From NCBI GenBank assembly GCA_035048495.1, contig CM068545.1, positions 46,122,450 through 46,186,449 of the forward strand: a DNA stretch of 64,000 bases, in the 5' to 3' direction. Both the position numbers and the translations under genes were made by a program. The notes beneath the pieces are model-generated. The model did no database searches, was not told the origin of the DNA, and saw only the letters and a list, made by a program, of their open reading frames with translations. Origin of the DNA: Euptelea pleiosperma (lineage: Eukaryota > Streptophyta > Magnoliopsida > Ranunculales > Eupteleaceae). Position 1 is the first letter of the stretch, and each line of letters starts with the position of its first letter. Shown here one piece after another: positions 34,640-46,062 of this stretch.

Positions 34640-35215
34640 GAGATGAACCCATACAATTGTGTAAGAGATGAGAATACACAACCGAATTCAGTCAAAAAGG
34701 GCACAACTGGCACAGATTTCAAAAAATGAAGATGGACAATTTTGATCAGAACCAGCCCATACCTTCAGAAAGTAACTACATACGGTTGTGTAAAGCATAG
34801 GGATACACAACCGTATGTCCTCAGATTTAGCAAAACAGGGCTGGATTTCTGCATAAAGGGCATGTCTCAATTTCTGAGCCAATCACCCACAGATCAGAGA
34901 AACTAATTGGATATGGTTGTGTAGGAAGGGAAGCTACACAACCGTATGGAGTCAGATCTGGAAGATCTATGGTCAAAAAGGAAAAAAACCACATGTGCCA
35001 TTTTTCTCGAGATGCGTGCATAGGATCTAAAAAGTGGTGATATATGGTTGTGTAGGACCTTCTCCTACACAACCGTATGCAGTTAAAATTTCAGGGAGAT
35101 CTCTCATTTGTCCAGAAAAGCACATAGGCCATTTTCCTCAAAAAGCGTACATAATCTGCTAGAATTAATGCCATACAGTTGTGTATCTCTAGGAACCCTA
35201 CAACCGTATGTAATT
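34640..35215. repeat. Five-unit hairpin array, 130-bp period
   Basis: Inverted repeats based on CATACGGTTGTGTA and TACACAACCGTATG start at 34650, 34779, 34910, 35041 and 35171, a spacing of 129-131 bp. The second is perfect (14-bp arms, 11-nt loop); the fourth has 16-bp arms with one mismatch and a 5-nt loop; the first and fifth are degenerate. Sequence between hairpins is related but diverged (AAAAAGGGCA-type words). It lies about 100 bp before a TATA box, so it looks like the U3 enhancer-type repeats of an LTR. Confidence 0.85.
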
Positions 35216-35309
35216 ATTTTGTTAAAATTATTTGTAATTCTTCATTATTTAAGTATTTTTTCCTTATAAAGGTGAGTCTGCAACATGTGCAGACCCCTCC
35301 CCAGAACTC

Positions 35310-35318
35310 TATAAATAA
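35310..35318 (+). promoter_or_regulatory. TATA box of an LTR-like promoter
   Basis: CTCTATAAATAAAGG downstream of the hairpin array, followed by a purine-rich run. Consistent with a U3/R boundary of the LTR containing the array. The LTR's own ends were not identified. Confidence 0.5.
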
Positions 35319-35399
35319 AGGACTCCGGGGACAAAAAAAAAGATATTCTCCTATTTTATTATGATAAGGCTATACTCTGTCGAAATTCATCTAGAATTT

Positions 35400-36637
35400 G
35401 ACTTAGTATTTTTCTTCAGTGTATGTGAGATTTACTGAAGAAATACAAAATCTCAAGTTCAGATATCATGTGCAACACTAGTAAAAAGGTAATCCATAAG
35501 GAATTATACCGGATAGATGTTCCTCTTCTAATGACTCTATGCCGGGTTACTACACGATTAATGCTTGAGTGACAAACTCCCCATCTCGAGGGAAATGGAT
35601 TGAAGCAAGAGAACAAGCCTATCCTTTGTGGGTCCAGGGAATTCCACTTAGGGTCGGAAAAAGGTTAAGAATCCGGCACCTAGAATGTTATGGAGTTGTC
35701 CTATCACATAGACCTTTCTATCACATCGTTTTAATGAACCTATTAATGTTATTGAGACCCAGGGATCTTCTCCTTCTTAATGAACCTATTAATATTATTG
35801 ATATCTGGAGATTTTCTCTCCATTGTTTAAAAACAGGACACTTAAAAGATAATCATGGACTAAACAATGAATTAGTTGAATCATACCCCTTTAAGACTCT
35901 CTAAGCAGAGGACGACTCCATTTAACAATATTTGAAACTGTTGGATGCATTTTGGACATTCCCCAGTCCCTCAGTGTGACAGGCTGAGGGACCCATTCAT
36001 CATGACTAAATTAAGACCACCTTCATGGGGAATGACAAACTGGAAGCGACATTAATCAATCAACCTCATGTTATGTTTGTGGTTGTTTGAAATGACGGTG
36101 TTAGTGAAGGACAATTCAACCAAGTTCTGTTGTATGAAATGGATGCCGTTATCTCTGTATTTGTTTAGAAGAAAAAACACATACCGCATTACTACTCTCA
36201 CGGACTAACAGAGACCACTCATACCCTGGGAACCTTAAAAATGACGCAAACACACATTCCACGCTCCACCCACTTCCAGTATCATGTGTTGCCAAATTGC
36301 GCCCGACACCTCCAGATTCTATTTTTTATGAGAAATTATTACTGAAATCTATCCGGTACCACAAATAAAATATGTTCGCTTACACTTGATGATATTACTG
36401 TTGATATTTGAATCTATGATTACTAGTGATTTGTGACTGCACTAATTTCTAAAATAGCTGATATTTCTGATAAAGCAAAAAATTGAACTAATATTTTCTT
36501 AAATATACTCAGTGTTTAGTGCCTATCAAGATTGATTCATGATTTGAATTCTTAACATTTTTCTAAATATTATCTTGGTTTATTATCTTTTCTTTAGCTT
36601 TTCAAAATTGATATTTGGTTTGAAAAGATTTAATTGG
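35400..36637. other. Non-coding retroelement sequence
   Basis: No supported ORF. Near 35,725-35,800 there is a short repeat (TTAATGAACCTATTAAT twice, ~56 bp apart). The right edge ends TTAATTGGGGG, a plausible polypurine tract before TGTTGGAGAATG. Confidence 0.4.
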
Positions 36638-37030
36638 GGGTGTTGGAGAATGAGCTTATTGGTTTTAAAATAAAAATAATTACTTTTCCCTTGAGTCAAA
36701 GTCCAATCAATCGGACCTCTCTAATCGATTGGAAAGTACGGCCCAATTGATCGGATTTTCTCCAATCGATCGGCCACTTAACCCAATCGATTGGACAATG
36801 CGACGCTCAGTTTATAAAATCCAAAATTGGTCTTTTTCAACCCCAATCGATCCCTCCGCCTCCCAAATTTCTCCCAATCGATCGCAGGTGTCCGATCTAC
36901 TGTTCCCCTACAGTTTTGTGGAGTGATTCTCTCGATTTCTCAAGCTTTCCACTTGATCTTCTTTGTGAGTATTTGGGATTTTTTTGTCTTAATAGAACTT
37001 TTTTGGTATTTTCTTCCGTTTCTTGTTCTT
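36638..37030 (+). other. LTR-like leader with AATCGATT palindromes
   Basis: Begins TGTTGGAGAATGAGC after a G-run. It holds at least six CCAATCGATTGG-like palindromes (perfect or one-off), the same motif as in the Sirevirus-like LTR near 42,300-42,670. It precedes the extra ORF and may be an LTR fragment or its leader. Confidence 0.5.
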
Positions 37031-38486
37031 ATGGAGACTAATCCTTGTCGTCGAAGGGCGGTTGTGGTTTCCGATATTGAGAGTGAAGATGAGGAACCAC
37101 TTGTGCCATGAAAGTAGGGTTTTTTCCTCGTCGTTGATTATGAAAACCCTAACTTCAACACAATTTGTAATTTTATCCGATTATCCTGCAAAATTGATAG
37201 ATTTGTATAGGGATTCGTGTCGGATGTCGATCCGCACTCGGGATTAGTCGGATTAGCGCGAATAAGAACATAAAATGACAGATAATATACAAGAGAAAAA
37301 GGAGAATGATGGAAGAGATGAGAAGGGCGAGTCGATTTAAAACACATCCAAATAAGATCCAGAGAAGACTAAAATTATCGAAATCAAATTGCATTAATCA
37401 AACTGTTGCTTACATGAAATAAATGACAGAAATAAATAAAGCGGTAAATCTATTCTAGAAAGCATGTAAGAAAGCATGTAAAAAGAGATTTTAGAGAGAG
37501 AGGAAGAAGGTAGAGAGAGATTTTTCACACCTCGGTCGTTTACCGGCCGATAAGGTAGAGGTGAGAGAAAAACTCACCCTCTTGCATTCACCGAACGGAG
37601 TCAGTGGTGCAAAAAGGCGATCAGCCTGGGGATTTTCTAGAGAGAAAAATCTAACTCTAGAGAGAGAATGAGAGTTTTTAGAGAGAAGAAGTGGAATGTA
37701 GAGAGAAATTAGGATTTCTAGAGAGAGAAGAGAAATCCTAGAGAGAGAAAATAAGAAGAGAGAGAAATACCTTGAGAACTTACCACGAGTTGGAGATCAT
37801 GATTGGTCGTGATTGATTGGCTAATGAAGGTGACTGGCCAATGGTGCAGAGGCTTTGTGAGGGTGTGTGCAACCGTAAATGCACGAGCCCTAGAAGTGGT
37901 CTGGCCAAGTGATGGCGAGCACGCCCATAGCGTTGCATGGAAGCATGGTGGTTGCAAAGGTGATGGTTCACGGGCTGCTGTCCATGAAAGGAGGAGCCCG
38001 AGATGAAGGTGTGGGAGAAGGCGAGGCTCCAAGCCTCTTGAAGTGTGGTGTTCCATTGAAGAGATGACCAGCGGTAACTTCGTGAAGGAGAGGTTCAGGT
38101 GGCAGGTGAACCATGTGCAAGCCAATGCAACTTGAAGGTGGAGATCCGGGCGTGAAAGGAAGAGAAAACATGTCCGAAATAGAGGGTGGAATCACCGGTC
38201 TATTGAAGGAGAGCATCATGGTTGCTAGGGACTCACAGCCACCCCGCACCACTAAAAAAATTCGCCGCTAGAGAACCAAGGTGGTGGCGCAAGGAGGAGC
38301 TATTCCAATGGTTGCTGGACGGTGAATATGTAGGGGAGATGTTGGTCCAAGGTGGAGGTTGCAGGTTCTTTCGGAGAAGAGGCCAGCATGATGGTGGAGA
38401 AGAAGGGCGGAGCAAGTGGTGGTGGAAGACGGTCCTCCAATGGCGATGACGGTGGAGAGGAGTACATGTGGCCACCATGGTTCAGT

Positions 38487-38516
38487 CGCCGGAGTTGCAG
38501 GTCTGCAACTCCGGCG
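38487..38516. repeat. Perfect 30-bp palindrome in the solo LTR
   Basis: 14-bp arms CGCCGGAGTTGCAG and CTGCAACTCCGGCG around GT. The same palindrome recurs in the array LTRs. Confidence 0.95.
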
Positions 38517-39006
38517 TTGAAGCTTGTAGGTGGAGTTGTAGACAGCCTTGACAGTGAAGAGGAGCAGCAGGCGTTGCAAGCGAGAAGAGCACAGGTGGGC
38601 GGAGTGGTGGTGCTGAGAACGCACAGCAGCAGCGTCTCCAGCGCAGGTAGAGGCGGACGGTGAAGGAGGAGGCGGAGGCGAACGTGCAACAGTGGAGACA
38701 CGCTGGTGCTGTTTCTAACGGAGTTGCAGGTTCGGCCAAGGGTTGAGTGGCAGACCTGCAACTCGGTCTGCAAGTGGAGGACGAGTTGTAGATGGCCTTG
38801 GCGATGAAGAGGAGCAGCAGGCGTGCTGGTTGCTGGTTGCTGGTTGTGTACGACGGACTGGTTCAGTCCGCCGGAGAAGATGAAGAAGAAGATGTGAAGA
38901 ACAAGGAAGAAGAGGAAAAGGATGAAAGGGAAGGAGGAGGAATGAAGTGGGGGGAAGGAGAGGAGAAAAGGGGTTTCAAAAATTAGGGTTCGTCCCCCTC
39001 CTTCCC

Positions 39007-39016
39007 CCTTTATATA
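39007..39016 (-). promoter_or_regulatory. TATA box of the solo LTR
   Basis: TATATAAAGG on the minus strand. The array LTRs have the weaker GCTTTAAAAGGGG at the matching place (47361-47373). Confidence 0.6.
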
Positions 39017-39069
39017 AGCTCCTAATTTCCATTAATGGAAATTAGGAATTTTAGAAAATAAAAAATATT

Positions 39070-39073
<4 letters not shown>

Positions 39074-39102
<29 letters not shown>
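39074..39102. repeat. Poly-T tract
   Basis: Long T homopolymer in the solo LTR at the same place as the A/T homopolymers of the array LTRs. Confidence 0.85.
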
Positions 39103-39105
<3 letters not shown>

Positions 39106-41639
39106 TAAAACTCTACTTTTCTATGGGGAATCTCCCCAATTAGTGGACCCCCCATTTAATTAAAATTATTTTGAAATTCGTGGGGTCCACTAACTGGTCG
39201 GACAGCGGGTCGATGAAGATGGGCCCGGCTATTGGCCCTCATGGATTGATGATGTCCATCGTCTCACAAGATGATGTGACAGACAGTCTGATGGCGATCG
39301 GATGGATGGTGACTTGATTGGGACTCAGATTGGTAGATCGACGGATCTAGAGAGATCCAACGGTCCGATTGAAGATCCAACGGTCCGATGGAAGATCTAA
39401 CGGTCGGAAAGCTAAGGGAGATGAGATAGAGCCAATGGGCAGGAGTTTTGGGGTTAGGTCAGTAGATTCGAGGACCGAGAGATGAAGAGAGAGAGAGAAT
39501 AAGGAGAGATAAGAGAGAAAGTATCAGAAAATAGAGAGAAAAGCACTGGCAGAGGGTCTGGAACCCTGGTCTTCACTGTGACCATCCTCACGCTTCTCCA
39601 GTAGAGTCGACCATCATTCTTTGCTGACTCATGTGGCTTTAAACGCTTTGGTCCGTCTCTTGGTCATTGGCTCTCCTACTCTCTTCGTTCTTTGGGCCGG
39701 CTTTTTGGTCCTCTTATTCAGCCCATATTTGGCCCATATCTTCTAGTCATAGCATGTGGGCTCTTTGAGCTTTGATAATGGGCTTTCATGATCGATTTGG
39801 GCCCACAAGTCTCGAGAATCGTCCCATTGGGGTTTCCTGCGACAGAAGAAGCGCGTAATGAGACTTTATCAGAACGGCTTAATATCTAGACTTCCGAAAA
39901 TGTGTTTAATGCATGCAAATATACCATTTCGTCCAGAAAAGTGTGTTCTACGCAATAGAAGAGACTCTTACGTAGAAAAGTAGATAAATAGAGCCTTTTA
40001 CGTAGGAGAGTGCGATAACGCTAAAAGGATAATTGCTTAAAATAAGCACTTTTGAGCGAATATCATGCCACGTACTCAATCTCGCACAAAACGAGGTGGA
40101 AGACTAGGTTGTTCCCGACATTATGAGCGGGGAGAATCCTCTCGAGGTCCTAGGAGAGCCCGATCACGAGGTCGTTATGGATCCTCAGAGATTCCTTTGG
40201 TGAGTGCTCCCATTTCCCCATTTCTTTCTGATTCAACCTGGGACCATTTTGAGCATTTCACTGTTCGCAAATTCACTATTGAGATAGTAGTTGAATTTGG
40301 TACTATCATGGGTTCTGTTGTTCATTCCATTTTCATCTCTCGTGAGTGGATTCCTACTACTCGTCTGAACATCCCATTCTATCATGTTTTTGTTAAATTA
40401 TTTTATGCCAACATGCATTCTATTCAGTGTGATGTCCAGAGTGAGCTATCATTTCAGACTTATGTCTCTGGGGCTCACCTGACTATTACCCCTGATTTAA
40501 TTTCTACCTTGTTGGGCATACCTCGTCCTTCTACTCCACATGAGTACCTTCCTAGGACTCGTGTGTTGACGACTGACAGAGCCATTCTGATTAAGACTCT
40601 CACTGGACAGTCATTTAATTAGAGTACTTATATTCCACTTGCCTCTCTTCTTCCTGACTATCGGTTGTTGCACCTTATTTGTGGGTACAACATTGATCTA
40701 CCTAGCCATGGGGCACAGGTGAACATTGATCGTCTATAGCTCCTTTATCATCTGGGTACTGGGTTTGTTATTGATTTCCCTAGATTCATGTTTAGGGCCA
40801 TGGTTAGAGCAGGTAGCCAGTTGGCGAATCATCCTTGTCTTCCATTTCCTCTGCTTGTGAGCTCTATCCTTCTTCACCTGGATGTACCAATTTTCTTCAG
40901 AGGATGTCTGCTCTCCCATGGGACCCATTAGACCATCTACTATAAGGAAGAGTATGTCTCAGGTTCGGAGGGTGACAGAGGTTCTTTCGAATTTTGAGGA
41001 TCTGTTTAATGATGACTTGGGCGACGATTCTAAGTCAGGCGCACACCAGACAGATACTGAGATGCATTATCCGGAGCCACATCCATCATATGTCCAACCT
41101 CCTGAGATGCCTGTACCCTACACTTTGGAGTCTCTCCACCATCAGATGACTGCGTTTGATCAACGACTCACATCTCATGAGGAGCGAATGACTCAGAACT
41201 TTCGTATACTGGAGGAGCATCAGGATGCTGGTTTCGACCGGATGACTGGCACTCTGACAGATATGCAGAGATACATGGAGTATCAGTTCACGATGATGGA
41301 TTTCGGACAGCATCCACTATTTCAGGGTCTGGATCAGCATGATGGTACTGGCCCTTAGGTCTTGTCTCCTCGAGAAAGACTACTTGAGAATTATCTGTAG
41401 TTATCTATTTTATGATATTATTGTACAAAGATAAACTCAGTTACTTTTTTGTTATACTCTGGTTGTTTTTACTACTTATATGTTACAGAGTATAAATCGG
41501 TTTGTAGTATGTTGATATATCTATGCACCTATTTTTCATGATGATATCCATTGCATGCTTATTATCTGCTTATATTTTTGTACCTTTGTTATTCTGTGAC
41601 AAAAAGATAGAAAATCATAGATGTAAAAATAAGTAGATA

Positions 41640-41955
41640 CATGAGATAAGGGAGAGAGAAATTAAGGGGGAGAAAAATTGTTTATATTATTTTTCCAATT
41701 TCTTTACTTGTGATATGCATAATTAACTCACTGCATTTTAATAGTTTATTGATTGTCGATGATATTACATGGTATGTGTTGTTGGTAGAATGTACAGGGA
41801 ACATATCAAAAGCTATTCTACTATCTGTTCGATTATTTTCGACAGATTGTGAGATAGTGAGTGAATCATGTAAAAAGGTGGGATTGTAATTAATTTTTTG
41901 TTTACCTTATATATGATTAAAAGTTTTTTATCATGGAATTGTCAAATGGAGAGAT
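41640..41955 (+). other. Polypurine tracts upstream of the Sirevirus-like 3' LTR
   Basis: GGGAGAGAGAAATTAAGGGGG-type purine runs near 41,650-41,675 and AAATGGAGAGA immediately before the LTR. Several purine tracts before the 3' LTR are a known mark of the Sirevirus lineage. Confidence 0.6.
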
Positions 41956-42289
41956 TGTAAGGAATATTTTCATATTCAATTTGGCAAAGATTCCATTCGA
42001 CATAAAAACATTCTTGTAACCGTTCCTACGAGCACCAGTGTAGTGTGAAGATATCGTGGTATGCATACATCGCCAACTACGTGAAGACTAGAAGACAGAG
42101 ACAGCAAGAATCAGACGATTGACAACATGAGTCATCTGAGTAACTGCTCATTTGTCGGTTATAGATCGTGTACGCTCGCTTAGGAAGGTAAGTGACTTAG
42201 TGGCCATAGGAATAGGTTTAAAATGAATAAAATATAATAGTCAATACTAATCATTGGATAGATCCGAGTTTTAGTCAAAGTTTTTGACT

Positions 42290-42670
42290 TTTGGGAGAGT
42301 CTGATCGATTGGAGGACTCTGTAAAATCGATTAGAGGCTATGAGGCAGAACATGATCAAAGCCCAATCGATTGGACACATCTGTAAAATCGATTGGAGTC
42401 TACGAGACATAACATGATCAAAGCCCAATCGATCGGACACATCTGTAAAATCGATTAGAGTCTACGAGATAGAACATGATCAAAGCCCAATCGATTGGAC
42501 ACATCTGTAAAATCGATTAGAGACCTCTGTAAAATCGATTGGAGCTTACGGGATAGAAACTTATTTAAGTTCGATCGATTGGACCCAGAGTACAATCGAT
42601 TGGATTTACAAAAGAAACTGTCATCTGTACAAGGCCAATCGATTGGACCCAGAGTACAATCGATGGATTT
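42290..42670. repeat. 62-bp tandem repeats with CCAATCGATTGG palindromes
   Basis: CATGATCAAAGCCCAATCGA occurs at 42351, 42413 and 42475, a constant 62-bp step, and about a dozen (C)AATCGATT(G) palindromes fill the block. It lies just upstream of the TATA box, as expected for U3 enhancer-like repeats. Confidence 0.85.
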
Positions 42671-42750
42671 GACACGGATTGAGTCTATTTCAGATCCGAA
42701 ATTCTAGTTCCCACAATCCCACATTCTATAAGGCTCAGGGTTATGAATTC

Positions 42751-42758
42751 TATAAATA
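42751..42758 (+). promoter_or_regulatory. TATA box of the Sirevirus-like LTR
   Basis: TATAAATA in the context AATTCTATAAATACAACC, about 90 bp after the palindrome block. Confidence 0.65.
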
Positions 42759-43585
42759 CAACCCTTTTATACCTTCTCTAAATACACACAGAGTGACACA
42801 TTGATACTAATACTTCAAGAGAGAGAAGAAAATGTTTATTTATTAGAGTGTCCATTCGAAGATAAACAAACCTAGTTATATCATTCACATCTTGTGAGCT
42901 TGTTCCTTTTCTTGATCAAAACCAAGTGCTTAATCCATTACTCAGCTTAGGTCTCCCACATAGATATTCAACCTAGTAGCCTGAGTGTACCAGTGTGACT
43001 CGACACCTTTGAGCAACCTAGGGTTTAGGGTGTACTGAATCCTTCACCTTCGGCAAAGGCTGGAGTGTTGAGAATTAAGATCGGAGTGGCCGATCGAAGT
43101 TGGTTTTGGGGTGTACCAAACTGAACAAGCGGACAAGGCTCTTTAGCTAAAAGGGCGCACGGGGATTCATAGCATTGATTCAGAGGACGTGGACGCATCA
43201 GCAGGAGGCCTTGGCTAAGGTTGGAAGCTGTATTTACAACAGTGCTATGTAGGTAACCTTTGTTTCGTTTAACTTTTCAGTTAGTGATACTTTCCGTCTG
43301 AATGTGGTCCCGTGGTTTTTTCCTTGGCTAAGGTTTCCACGTAAAAATCTCTTGTCTTGTGTGATCGTTTGTTTGTATTCCGCTATCTATATTGATTAGA
43401 CCAAACGACGGAAAGAAGATATACCACGGAGGTATATTTGATTTGAGTCAGTTATGAGAATCATTTATCAAACAACTAAGGCATGCGATTTTCTCACTTA
43501 CCAAAGACCAGTAAAATTGTTTAGGTTTAATTAATTTTAAATACCTAATCAACCCCCCCTTCTAGGTATATTGGATTAAAAAGAA

Positions 43586-45383
43586 CGGACCGGTGGTTAT
43601 TTCATGATAGATTATGACAATGGGCAGACCACTGGTTTATTTTGTTAACCGCTGGACTAACTTTGTCGCTCTTGGGTTCTCACTAGGATAACTCTTCAAA
43701 GAAAATGCTATAGTACTAACTCGAGTTGATCGCAAGATAATCTAAAGCCTAGACAGACGTGCGGCACATCATATGCCCCAGACTTACCGAATTTGTCAAG
43801 CAATGGAGGTGAGTTTTCCCTTAGTATAAGCTAGGGTTGTTTTGTGTTCCTAACCCAACAAATAACAGACCAACAGAGAACCAGGGAAGCCACTGGCGAG
43901 CTCGGTATATTTGAGTAGTATGGACCTATGGGTGTGTTAGACAATAGGGACTCGCGTTCGTAGACATATTCGACCTAGAATCAAAGGAATGACTAAGTTG
44001 AGGGGTGTCCTAGAACACCGATCTAGTTTGGCTCAAGCTGTTGATTCTTTTTATTCATGGTGGATCCTGGGGATCAATCTCAGCTGGAGTGATGAGGTGG
44101 GCGATGAAATCCCACCAGTTTTAATGAGGAGCTTGGTCTGCTCAATTAGGGTTCAATTATTAACGGCCATCCACACAAATCGATTAACTTTTTTACGAAA
44201 GCAAATAAACAAGCAGCACTTTAATGCACCCAATTGCATAGTATCGCACTCAAGGTGAGGGAAGGGACTTATCTCCCATGGGCCACGTTACGGGGTCACC
44301 TCCGTGGAATAGGGAGGGGTATCCAAAGGGGTTTGGGCCTGACTCCACCTCTTTGAGCTTTCGCTCCCTACCCACTCTTGGATCATATGCTGTAGAAAAG
44401 TTAGATCGCACGGTCTGGGTATTTCAGATTCTAGTTTGAAGATTCTTGCCTTTTAGGGTTCACAAAGCAAGCACTGAATTTAGGCAAGTGTTGAATTATT
44501 TTCCAAGTTTGGGATGGGTTAAAATGTAGGAATTCCCGAATTTGGAAAATTCCTAGATTGGAAAGTTCCTCGAACTTTGGAGATCTCCCTAGAAATATTT
44601 GATTGTGAGATCCCCTACAATTTTGGAAAATTTCCCAAAACTGAAATTTTACCAGATTTAGGGTATTTCCTTTTGTAGACTTTTCCAAATTTATAGGATT
44701 TCTAAATAAAGAAATCCCTTAAAGTGGAATATTCTAAGAGTGGAAACCCTAATTTAGCCGATTTCAAGATTTTAGAATCTTTCCAAAAATTGCAAATCCT
44801 TGATTGGTAATTTCTAAAAATCTGCAGAATATAAACCCTAATTTTTTGAATTTTAAATTTTTAAAATTTTTTAATATCACTCAATCTAGGGTTTCTAAAA
44901 AACCCTAGAACAAGATCTAGTATTCAAAAAATAGAAAGTGTCCTAAGTTATTACAAGTTGCACTCGGCCATCCAAGGCATTAAAAATAGTAATTAAAATT
45001 ACTAAAAATAACTAAAAATTAAAATGGAAAGTTTCCAACAATAACTAAAAATTCGATCCCTTTGCTCAGCCCGTACTTAGCCCATTTCTTCTAATCATAG
45101 CCTATTGGCTCTTTACAACCCGCAAGTCTCGAGAATCGTCCAATCGGGGTTTCCTGCGACAGAACAAGCACGTAATGAGACTTTATCAGAACAACTTAAT
45201 ATCTAGACTTCTAAAAATATGTTTAATGCATGCAAATATACCATTTCGTCTAGAAAAATTGTGTTCTACGCAATGAAAGAGACTCTTATGTAGAAAAGTG
45301 GATCAATAGAGCAGTTTTACGTAGGAGGGTGTGATAACGCTAGAAGGATAGTTGGTTTAAATAAGCACTTTTGAGCGAATATC
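43586..45383 (-). mobile_element. Inverted family-A fragment (leader plus LTR start)
   Basis: On the minus strand, 45383 to about 45,060 matches the first ~330 bp of the family-A LTR. From about 45,045 down to 43,590 it matches the 5' leader of the array units, including the CTAGGGTTT hairpin (44886-44908) and the stretch with CCACTGGTTTAT. The rest of the LTR and the primer site are deleted at the junction near 45,050. Confidence 0.8.
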
Positions 45384-46062
45384 AATAGATCCTCCAAATC
45401 CAAATCTACTCAGTCGTCAAAATCTGAAAAATGTGTCGGCAACTACCGTGAGTCCAAAAGGACTCAGTGTACCAGTGTAGTCCAACATGTATTCTATAAT
45501 GCCATAATAATTTATCATGCTAAGCACATGTTAAATAATCCAAATCATGAACAAAGAGAAATAAGAGTCGGTGACATGCGTGATAGATGTATTCACCCCC
45601 ATTCATTCAAACCACACACGGGTCTCCAACTCATTCCCTACCATAGGAAGATCGACCACATGAGGGCCTTTCTGCAGGAAATATAAAGTCTGGGGTCTTG
45701 CACCCAAGGGCTCCGGGCCCTACTTAATTTTAGATATCAACCACATGGGGTCTCCATCTCTTTCCCTCACTAGTCTAATAATAAAGCTTCATCACAATGC
45801 ACAGCTCCCCCCATGATGCCCGATGAAAAAATGAGGCCATAGGCCATCATAATACTCCAAATGATATATAAATCCATCAAATCAATAACATTGAGATTCT
45901 CCATAGAGTAAGGCCATACGGTCCATTGTGAAAATCCATCATGGCCAAATCCCTCTAATCATACTCATCGTTTGCTCATAATAACATCATTACATAATCA
46001 TGCCCAATAAGATTATTTCATCATCATGCTTCATTAAAAGCGATAATCACAATTGATCAATG
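45384..46062. other. Unassigned repeat-like DNA
   Basis: No ORF. Repeated phrases such as ACCACATG(A/G)GG and GGCCATA suggest gypsy LTR sequence on the minus strand, but I cannot name the family. Confidence 0.35.

Larger units (their letters stand above)
37104..40070 (-). mobile_element. Solo LTR of family A with TGCCA target duplication
   Basis: 2,957 bp (37109-40065) flanked by TGCCA at 37104-37108 and 40066-40070. On the minus strand it begins TGATATTCGCTC and ends ACTTTCA. It is homologous to the 2.6-kb LTRs of the array: the same 5' 450 bp, the GACCGTTGGATCT triplet, the central palindrome, CT-rich blocks, and the end with AAACCCTA. There is no internal region, so it arose by LTR-LTR recombination. 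On the minus strand TATATAAAGG at 39007-39016 is its TATA box. Confidence 0.92.
37031..41358 (+). pseudogene. Plant-transposon-domain ORF split by a solo LTR
   Basis: The first 26 codons (start ATG 37031, METNPCRRRA, acidic ESEDEEPL) end exactly at the TGCCA target site. The frame resumes at 40071 with RTQSRTKRGG after the solo LTR and one target copy. It then carries the globular part WDHFEHFTVRKF, IFISREWIP, LIPF-like and ISTLLGIPRPS, typical of the plant-specific 'putative plant transposon protein' family. Further decay: TAG at 40621-40623, another stop near 40,737 and a frameshift near 40,890. The last 150 residues are a coiled coil (TLESLHHQMTAFDQRLTSHE). Its place upstream of polypurine tracts and an LTR fits the extra ORF of Sirevirus-type copia elements; the function of such proteins is not established. 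Confidence 0.7.
41956..43585 (+). mobile_element. Sirevirus-like copia 3' LTR
   Basis: Starts TGTAAGGAATATTTTC directly after a purine tract. It contains a 62-bp tandem repeat with AATCGATT palindromes, a TATA box (TATAAATA at 42751-42758) and a long U5 ending TTAAATACCTAATCAACCCCCC. Its true 3' edge is obscured by the next, inverted, family-A fragment. It is homologous to the LTR pieces at 1846-2235 and 16311-16606. Confidence 0.78.

Noticed and set aside
34640..35215. Array of tRNA-like or microRNA hairpins
   Set aside because: Stems are only 13-16 bp with short loops and near-identical sequence in each unit; no tRNA arms or long miRNA precursor fold.
38268..38773. Overlapping long frames on both strands of the solo LTR
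   Set aside because: A consequence of GC-rich, stop-poor LTR sequence; no conserved protein between LTR copies.
42290..42670. CRISPR-like regular repeats
   Set aside because: Eukaryotic nuclear context, tandem units without unique spacers, and position before an LTR TATA box. They are LTR enhancer-type repeats.
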